Positions 56,724-64,000 of a stretch of 64,000 nucleotides of DNA are shown here, one piece after another. The notes under the pieces are model-generated. The model worked only from the letters and a program-made list of their open reading frames with translations, was not told the origin of the DNA and did no database searches. The position numbers and the translations under genes are program-made. Origin of the DNA: Cryptomeria japonica. Taxonomy: Eukaryota > Streptophyta > Pinopsida > Cupressales > Cupressaceae. The stretch covers positions 480,846,900 through 480,910,899 of the forward strand of contig NC_081406.1 in NCBI RefSeq assembly GCF_030272615.1. The letters run 5' to 3'. Within the stretch, counting starts at the first letter, position 1, and each line of letters begins with the position of its first letter.

Positions 56724-59194
56724 TGTTGACATTGTGTTGCCATTTATGTCAACTGGTATAGAAGGACAACTAGTATGGGAGTCTTGTTGACATGAAGTTA
56801 TTGATGTCAACTAGTGTTGTAGTTCACCGGTAAAGAAGAACAATGTCATTCAGAGGAATGACCACTGGAGTCACTGGTACACAAGTTATTGTTTGACTTG
56901 TGTGGATGATATGGATAGGTTACCAATATATTCTATCACCAATAAGGAGAAGATGTCAACTGGTAAGTGATGTGTTGACATGGAGAAGATAAACTAACCA
57001 AGTGAGTGGTTGACAACCGGCAAACTTATGACCAATGTACAAATAGGATGAGCGAGGTGCTTGAGCTATTGTTTGTGATGAAGAGGTAGAATGTTACCTA
57101 AATCACATCAATGATGGTGAAGAAGGATGTACAGGTCATCGGTATGTTGTGTGGATGTTGAACAGTAGGACTCCCACTGAATAGAGATGCAATCACCATG
57201 TGAAGAGATGATTGATAGTGAATGTACCCACACCATATCATGAGTGCATTGCAAGATGCAAATGACAAGGACTCACTCCCACCAGTAAGTGGAGCTTATC
57301 TCTTATTATTCAAAGTATGCATCTTAGTTATGTGAGATAAGGAAGAAGAGGTAAAGGTGGATTTTGAAGGCTCACACCAGATCTAACCGGTGAAACAAAA
57401 GGATGCCTCTGGTGCATGCAATCAGAGATGTGCACCAGATTAGAAAGGGTTGGCATATTGTGCCATCGGGACAAAAAACAAAGAGTCTAAGTGATGTGCT
57501 CCTACATGATGAGAATGAGCATGCTATGGATAGACATGTTTGGCAACCGGTTAAGGTTTTCCATCGATCAGAAAATTGTAGATATGAAGGGTAACTGGTA
57601 AAGTGTGAGATATCGGCAAGGTTAGTAAACCGACAGAAAAGAAGGATTGGTTGAGTGTTTGGTTAGTGGTCCTGTTTGAACTGACACAAAGGTCCAAGCT
57701 AAGGTGGATGTCAACAAAGGTGCCACATGGAGTCAAGGTGGCAGACATGCATGCAGCGGTAGATGGAGTGTGCACCGATGAGGTTGTTGCAGAGTAGGTC
57801 AATATTAATTGTAGACCTTATAAATCATGGGATGTGTTGTAGGGGAGTTGTAGAGGTGTGTGGATCGAGGAAGGTCAAACAGAGGTGATCAATGGGATGC
57901 ATCAATCAATGCAGAGTGTCCAGGTGCAGAATGGGGTTGGTAATGCTATCTACAAAACCATTTATGGTGATTGATCTTGTGTCTCGCCGATTGACTATCC
58001 ATGTTTGCTAAGTTTAGCAAACGTGTATTAGAAGGCACGTTAATGGCGGTGATGTGCAGATAGTTGTCTTGGAGCTCAGATTGAATGAGATCTGATTGTA
58101 TTTGATGTGCCTCGTGATCAATGGAAGAAACCCTAAGGTGCCAAGTTTGAATGTTGTTTTTGGTGGGAATGTCTGAATACAAATATGCGGGCCAAAGATA
58201 GACTTGATGATGCCTCGGAGAGAGATGCTGCCAACTGATGCACAAGGCCAAATAGATAAGTAAATGAAGTGTGATATCTATAGAGGATCATAGAGATCAA
58301 GCAACAGGGAGACAATCGGTAATAGGTTTTGGCAAAGGCTTAACCGATGAGGTTAAAGCAACCGGCTGGCTACTGAATGAGAGAGGGTTGTTGCATTTAA
58401 GATAAGATCAATCAAGTACTCAATGAGTACCAGAAGAGAGACTAAGTGTGAGAAGAGTCTAGGTTTGAAGACTCCAACCGGCAATAGTGAGGTAACCAAT
58501 GGTGACAATACCGACAGTGAAGAGTTGCAGAAGAGTGCAGAGTAGGCAAGCAAAGAATCGACAGAAGATAGTACCAGTGGAGAGTAGTAGAGCAGTTGAG
58601 AGAAGAGGCAACTAGCAAAGAGAATTGGCAGAGAAGAAGAAGAGGTTGAACTGATTTGGTTGCAACAAGAGATAAGGTTGCAGTAGTGAGAGGGTGTGGA
58701 AGAGAATTGACAGTGAACCGGACAAGAGATCCAGTAGTGAGATTTGCAGAAGTGTTACAAAATCCATTTGTAACAAGGATATTAAAATGTAAAAGATTAT
58801 GTTTTGTATTCACTAAGTTGGAGCTCCTTGGGTTGGTGCCCTAAAATCAAGGGTTGGTGCTCCTTGGGTTGTTGCCATAAAATCAGGGATTGGTGCTCCT
58901 TGGGTTAGTGCCCTAAACATTGTAATCAGAGTTTCATTGTGAGGCTGGATTGGAGCAGTAGTCTCCAGCAGCATTTCTCACCAAGGTTTTTCCCATCTTG
59001 GGTTTTCCTCATATATGTGAGTGTTATGTGATGTCCCTTTATGTGTGAATGCATTTGTGATTAGTCTCCCCACTAACTAGTAAGTTTGGATTAAGTTAGA
59101 TCTGATAACCAGCATACACACATAGGATAGTTAAAGGGAAAAGATTGAGAACCATTGATTCACCCCCCTTCTTAGTGGTGAATTGTGTCTAACA
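56724..59194 (+). repeat. Copia-B 3' LTR (complete, about 2.5 kb)
   Basis: It begins TGTTGACATTGTGTTGCC directly after a purine tract and ends GTGTCTAACA. The last 868 bases match the 5' LTR pieces. It contains a 36-bp tandem repeat and the conserved GATTCACCCCCC box near 59157-59172. Confidence 0.85.
58829..58918 (+). repeat. 36-bp tandem repeat in copia-B LTR
   Basis: About 2.5 units of a 36-base motif beginning TGGGTTGGTGCCCTAAAATC. The 5' LTR has a different number of units, indicating slippage between copies. Confidence 0.8.
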
Positions 59195-59640
59195 AGTTCA
59201 ACCTGCAACATTCATCAGATCTATCCTTCAATGACTGAGTCAGTTTTTCCTCATTCTTCTTCTTGTCTTCAATCTTCTTTGTCAGCTTCATCACAATGGA
59301 TTGCATCTCATTCTTTTGGACTAAATTCTCTCTAGCAAGCTTCTCACATTCATTTGTCTTGTATTGTAGGGCTTGATTGTCAATGCTTTGTTCTTATTTA
59401 TCCTTGAGTTTATCCATTAGTTCCTTTCTCTTCTCTCTTGATGTGTTCACTTATTCTTTCAGGGATTTAATGAAATTTTTAGCTGCTTCCAGACTTCTCC
59501 TCGGGCTACACTTCTCTTTCATAGCTACATTAAGATGTTCAAGTGCCACAGTGAGTTGCTTCTACAAACCAGAGTCCATTGATTCAATATTCTAGATCTT
59601 CTATAAGTTGTTAGGCTTCTTCCAAGGAACTAAGATTTGA
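59195..59640 (-). pseudogene. H gag, coiled-coil N-terminal part
   Basis: Minus-strand sequence from about 59600 downward reads MDSGL, a stop, KQLTVALEHLNVAMKEKCS and, after stops, KRKELMDKLKDK and MKLTKKIEDKKKNEEKLTQS. This matches the coiled-coil start of E1 gag (EIEDRKKNEEDLTRRLND) in position and wording. The zinc-knuckle part that should follow is missing because copia-B begins at 59194. Confidence 0.7.
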
Positions 59641-59647
59641 TACCAAT
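59628..59647 (-). other. H primer-binding site
   Basis: The minus strand reads TTGGTATCAAATCTTAG after the 5' LTR; TGGTATCA is the initiator tRNA-Met type. Confidence 0.75.
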
Positions 59648-60792
59648 TGTTAGAATCAATGAACGCTAAGAAGGGGGGGATCAATGTTCCACAATTTACA
59701 AACTTATTAAATTTATTCTTAAACCACCAGATGCATAAGAATGAAAGTAAAGTGAAAAAACAAAAACTAATCAAACACCATAACATCAAAAAATTTACGT
59801 GGAAACCTGGAAAGGGAAAAACCACGGTGGAATTTGAACCCACAATATTATTATACTATGGCCAAGAGTATGACAATATTACATAAGGGGAATGCACTTG
59901 CATTCAGGCACACTGCCTAGAGCTCACTGCTCAAATATAAAAGAGGGCTACAACTAGGAGGAAGGCTTACTATCTTACAAATGGTTACAATTGTTTACAA
60001 TAAGGAATGAACTAAAGAATAACATCTACTAATGCCAAATAGTAGTTTTGATTAGGCTCAGATTGACTTCTCCAATTGTTTTGTCTCTCTACTCTATTTT
60101 CCTACTATGTCATGATATACTGAACACCAAAATCTTCAATCACATGTACCAAACTTCACACATTCGCTCATACAAAATTCTCACACTCATCTACCCTAAC
60201 AAAATGCTCAACCAAATCGATCTTATATATCTGCATCAACAAAACAAATCAATTCCCATGTCAACTTCCAAAAACCGCATAACACGCAACATGAAATGTG
60301 TATCACCAAGTAAGCTCAATCCATCCACAAATCCATATGCGAACCTAAACAAGATGATAAAAATCTTCATACATATTGGCCCAATCTCCTCAAACATGAA
60401 ACCAATCACCGAAATCAACCCAAATATTTTGCATCACACGTTACACCAAAATAACTCTGTTTAAACTGAATTACCAAATATCGGACCTTCAATCTCGCTC
60501 AGGAATCAACACTGGATATCGAGATCACAAAATAAGCTTCTTTGAACCTCAAATCATCTACGTCTATCACCACAACCAAAATTACACAACCAAAATCAAG
60601 ATATGCACACTAAACTCATTCTACCGGTTACTGCATTCCACCTTCTAGACTTATGCCTCACGAACAATGCAACTTCCAATAAATCAAATCTTCATGCACC
60701 GGATATGATTTCTGAACTAATTTGCCATCAATGAAAACTCCTAAGCATTTTGCATGCATCAATCTTCACCGAAATAGTGTCTCCTACCAATA
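59648..60792 (-). repeat. H 5' LTR
   Basis: It starts TGTTAGAATCAATGAACGC and aligns with 24372-25530 over its full length at roughly 90% by eye. The end reads CCAATA, a decayed CCAACA. The target duplication GAACA follows. Confidence 0.85.
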
Positions 60793-60797
60793 GAACA
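60793..60797. other. Target-site duplication GAACA, right
   Basis: Identical to 24367-24371. Confidence 0.8.
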
Positions 60798-61538
60798 ATC
60801 ACTCCCTAACAATTCTTAATGCCACCAATTGGTATTTCCTTAAACATATTCATGGTAACAAAAATTATTAATGCTATTCAGATTTGGGATGTTAAAAAAT
60901 GGCATAGATTGGCGGGAGCGAAGTAGAGCGAGCGAGTGAGCATGAAGGTGCTTTCAAGAAGGTGGGAGAATGGGATAGGGATGCAGAAGACACCTACCCT
61001 ATGGAGATCATCTGACAACAAGAATCAAAGGAAAAATGGAGGTCACCAAATTGTTAAATGGCCATGGGAATTCAACACGGTTTTGATGCTAGCAAAGGAG
61101 GAAGTTTGAGCAGATGGATGCAGCAAAACTCAAACTGAAATATCCAAATGACACATATTCCCCAATGGGTTTTTGAGGATGGAAGATGGGTAGACAAATG
61201 TGCCCTCCCTAAGCATAATTGGTAGAGTTCGGATTAACAATTAGTAGGCAACAACGGCTTCAACAACAAAATCTCTCAAATGCAAGGCGAAGGACAGAAC
61301 TATGGAATAATGCAAGGAAGAAAAAGGAGATATGGACCTCCATGGTTGCAAATGTGGGGACTAATATACTACAGGACCAAACAGGAAGATAGCAACACCA
61401 CGGAGGGCACCACGAAATTTTTACAAAACCAAGGATTCAAGAAAGGAAGAAGTTCAAGCAAACGGTAATCCCCGTAGCAAACATATTGAACAATTGGGTA
61501 GCTAAAGGGCATTTTTAACCACTTCACACCAACAGACA
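60798..61538 (+). other. Leader of a LINE-type element, no firm coding
   Basis: This is the flank of H and probably the 5' region of the LINE relic that follows. Short plus-strand frames near 61280-61468 are Gly/Arg-rich, as in many LINE ORF1 N-termini, but could be chance. Confidence 0.35.
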
Positions 61539-62236
61539 ATGGATAATAAAAATAACAAAATAGAAGTTGGTGGCCCTTCGAATAAAATTGATGAATCTAA
61601 AGGTAAGTCTTACAAAAAACCCCTCAATATGATCTGTTTGGAAGAAAATAAGATGAAGGAAATTAGGAAAAATCTCAAAGAAAAAGGAATCTTTGTTAAG
61701 TGGGGTGGGGGAGCCTATAATAGGGGACATTTTGCTAATTGGTGTAGGGAATAGTGGGGCTCAGGGATACATGTCAAAACCCTTCCAAACGACTACTTCC
61801 TAGTAGAATTTTCCCATGAACCGGAGCAATGGAAGGCTTTAAACAATGGCCCTTATATGTTGGATGGGATGGGTGTACATCTGATTGAGTAGTGCCCTAA
61901 CTTGAATCCCAAAATTCATACATTAAGTGGCAATCAGACCTTGATAAGCCTATACAACATTCCAACAAAATACTGGGGGGATTGATATGCTAAAAGAAAT
62001 AAGTAAACGATTGGGAACCTTCATCTCAACAGATGACATTATTGAAGATAGAGTATGGGGAATCTTTGCAAGAATATGTACTAGTGTCAACTCTACCTCA
62101 GCCTTGCCAAACAACATTTAAATTCACAGAGATGGGAAAGTTTGGATGCAGAGGGTGGACAGAGAAGATCAAAAGTTTTTATGCCCTAATTGTTTCTCTA
62201 AGGAAAATATTAGGTTGCATTGTAAATGATGAATAA
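61539..62236 (+). pseudogene. LINE-type ORF1 relic (DUF4283 and zinc knuckle)
   Basis: MDNKNNKIEVGGPSNKIDES is followed by a basic stretch and FVKWGGGAYNRGHFANWC. After a stop come YFLVEFSHEPEQWKALNNGP and YMLDGMGVHLIE, a stop and CPNLNP. This is the pattern of the plant DUF4283 domain (a -VEF-...-W-L...GP-...W-P arrangement) that binds element RNA. SLYNIPTKYWG, a frameshift, then LKEISKRLGTFISTDDI fits the conserved stretch after DUF4283. A final shifted segment (DGKVWMQRVDREDQ, then LCPNCFSKENIRLHC) looks like the CCHC knuckle. ORF2 with endonuclease and reverse transcriptase is not in the window; an LTR begins right after. Confidence 0.6.
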
Positions 62237-63260
62237 TGATGAACAACGAATACTCTAAATGGTACTGAGAGGGGGGGGTGAATCATTACATACAAAAACT
62301 TCTCAGCAACTTATCAAGTTAAAACAATGCTAACCGGTTGTCTTCATTACTGAACTTAACCATGGCAATATTGGTTAAACACAGTAAGACTTTAGACAAC
62401 ATAAACAGGTAAAATTGAACACTTCAAATACATTCAATACTTGATAACTACTTCACCTATAAACATATGCATGTGATATATCAGCAATACCATAACCATT
62501 AGCTCTGCATGCATAATCACTCAAACAAACAATACTTAATCATCACATGAAAATGCACATGTCATGACACACAAATTTTTCATGTGGAAACCCAAATGGG
62601 AAAAACCACGGTGGGGATGAATACCCACAAGCTTTTTTTGAACTCTTTTGAAGCTCGCTCTATTACGAGCCTAGTCTGGTTAAAGAATTTACAATAAGGT
62701 TCTACTAGGAACCAATCTTGTTAAAGATCACCAAGTTAAGGGATGGCTATATACCCTATTAAAGGTTGAAACCTTGTTAAAGGTTACCTTGCTAGAGGAT
62801 TTAAATAACTCAATGAACTTGAGTCACCTGGTTAGAGGATTTACAGTAAGCCTATTAAAGCTACCCAGCAAAGGGATTTTCCTTCTGGTGAAATGGTTAG
62901 AAGACAATAGGTAAAACTCTTATCTGATAATAACACTATATGCTAAGGCAGATCCTTTTTAGTTCCTCTACTCTGTAATCACACTCTGTAGTTTTCTCTC
63001 ACTGGTCTAGCAAGTATCTCATCACTCGGATACATACACAACTTTTGCCAACAAATTACAATAACAAACATCATAGACATTATAGAAAACAATTAGGTCG
63101 GTCGCATAAACCCTAAACCCTAAGCATTTAGGTTTATAATTACAGGCAGTCCAATCCTGATCGTCCAAACACTTTTCATATAATGAAACAATCTCAAACA
63201 GATCACTAGTCATTCTGCATCATCCATTCTTCACTGCATATAGAAATCAGTAACCCAACA
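62237..63260 (-). repeat. Copia-like LTR, solo or truncated
   Basis: It contains the GAGAGGGGGGGGTGAATCA box (62267-62285) and the GGGAAAAACC box with its GTGGG/CCCAC hairpin (about 62595-62631), as in the other minus-strand copia LTRs. The left border is placed at TGATGAACAACG and the right border at AACCCAACA. Both are provisional and no internal region follows. Confidence 0.5.
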
Positions 63261-63290
63261 CACTTTCTTCCCATACTGCTAAGAAGAATG

Positions 63291-64000
63291 TGTTAGGTCT
63301 CGGAGACAACTGAGAGGGGAGGTGAATTAGTTGTCTAATAAATTCAAACCAAAAACCAATTAACCAACTTAATGCTTAATACCAGTAAACCAGTTAAGTA
63401 TGCCGGTAGACAGTGTTAACAGTAAATTGTTATACCGATAAAGATTAATGCATGAAACACAAACATAAAGTCATCCATAACACATAACACCAATATTTGT
63501 ACATGGAAACCCTTTAAGGGGATAAACCATGGTGGGAAACCTTACCCACAATCAAATGATACTATTGCAGATAGTAAGTGTACATAAATGGGGTCTGCAC
63601 ATGCAGAAAGGCCAACAACCTAGAGCTCACTGCTCAATCACAAAATGGGAGTCACACTGACTACAGTTGGATGGTTAAATCCAATAAGATTGTACTGCAC
63701 AAAATAGCATCTTCATATGCTGGATTCAGTACCGATGTAATGCTGATATGCTTATACAAAAACCTAGCTTCACCTTCAAATGATGTCTTCGTGTATACCT
63801 CTACTTAATCTCGCATATTCCTTCACTCAATTCTTTTTCACATTCCACACTTGATCTTACAAATAAGATCTTACATTTATACCATACCCTAAGACCAATT
63901 TTAGTAGGTCGGCTCTACAAGATATTACAATAAAATCATTTTATAAACAATATAATATCCAATGCAATTACCAATTAAACATGTCGGCTTAATGCATTTA
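63291..64000 (-). repeat. Copia-like LTR running off the window
   Basis: It begins TGTTAGGTCTCGGAGACAAC and resembles the copia-C LTR at its start (GACAACTAAGAGGG, GTGAATCAGTTGTC). A TATA box (minus strand TATAAATGTAAG) lies near 63870-63880. The rest of the element is outside the window. Confidence 0.7.

Larger units (their letters stand above)
50094..59194 (+). mobile_element. Copia-B: pol-less copia (Sirevirus-like) element
   Basis: A plus-strand element with a 5'-truncated 5' LTR (50094-50636 plus 52977-53268), primer-binding site, gag, a pol-less interior, polypurine tracts and a complete 3' LTR (56724-59194). It is the only element in the H nest on the plus strand. Copia-C interrupts its 5' LTR. 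On the right it joins H gag sequence directly at 59195. On the left it joins the gypsy-2 LTR, so no target duplication remains. Confidence 0.8.
24372..60792 (-). mobile_element. H: pol-less LTR element expanded to 36 kb by nested insertions
   Basis: The pieces, all on the minus strand, are: 5' LTR 59648-60792, gag coiled coil 59195-59640, ORF-B 36655-33513, tail with polypurine tract 25713-25531 and 3' LTR 25530-24372. The LTRs are clearly the same family and the outer flanks are identical (GAACA). Between the pieces lie gypsy-1, gypsy-2 with copia-A inside it, and copia-B with copia-C inside it. Compared with E1, about 1.3 kb that should carry the zinc knuckles and the ORF-B start is missing at 36660/59195, so a deletion accompanied the later insertions. 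Without the inserts H would be about 6 kb, like E1. Confidence 0.8.

Overview
The window is repeat-dominated plant nuclear DNA. I found no convincing single-copy host gene, tRNA, rRNA or CRISPR. Nearly every coding signal belongs to plant-type transposable elements: Ty1/copia, Ty3/gypsy including a chromodomain type, an En/Spm-like CACTA transposon and a LINE. They are nested several layers deep and full of stop codons. This fits a very large seed-plant genome. I suspect a gymnosperm (conifer) from the overall style of the repeats, but the sequence does not prove it.

Layout. 1-5,000: old, eroded DNA with a gypsy reverse-transcriptase relic and two unidentified decayed reading frames. 5,285-7,944: a small coiled-coil ORF, then a TA run, a TTAGGGTT-rich block, a 620-bp CT tract and an ATC run. 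7,792-22,784: one CACTA transposase gene on the minus strand, broken into pieces. It is split at 9,036-15,593 by a complete pol-less LTR element (called E1 here) and at about 17,168-21,830 by a 5'-truncated Tat-like gypsy element. 24,372-60,792: one LTR element (called H here), a distant relative of E1. Its two LTRs lie 36 kb apart and are still flanked by the same 5-bp duplication, GAACA. Inside H sit a chromodomain gypsy (gypsy-1, 25,714-33,512), a gypsy with a very long LTR (gypsy-2, 36,661-50,093) and a pol-less copia (copia-B, 50,094-59,194). Copia-A (37,353-42,451) lies inside the gypsy-2 LTR, and the truncated copia-C (50,637-52,976) lies inside the copia-B 5' LTR. 60,793-64,000: a LINE-type ORF1 relic and two more copia-like LTRs, the second running off the window.

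How the parts relate. E1 and H share a plan not matching a standard LTR-element gene set: LTR, coiled-coil gag with zinc knuckles in E1, a long extra protein (ORF-B, about 1,080 codons in E1), then repeated CAAAGGGGGAGA-type polypurine tracts and LTR. There is no protease, integrase or reverse transcriptase. Copia-C, which does carry reverse transcriptase and RNase H, has the same LTR termini and the same polypurine-tract neighbourhood, so a Sirevirus-like copia is the plausible helper. Most nonsense codons in E1 and copia-A are explained by C-to-T changes (CAG/CAA/CGA to TAG/TAA/TGA), as expected from decay of methylated cytosine. Copia-A is also unusual at its ends: its 5' LTR has only about 130 bp and is capped by an inverted copy of the U5 end, as if an incomplete reverse-transcription product had been integrated.
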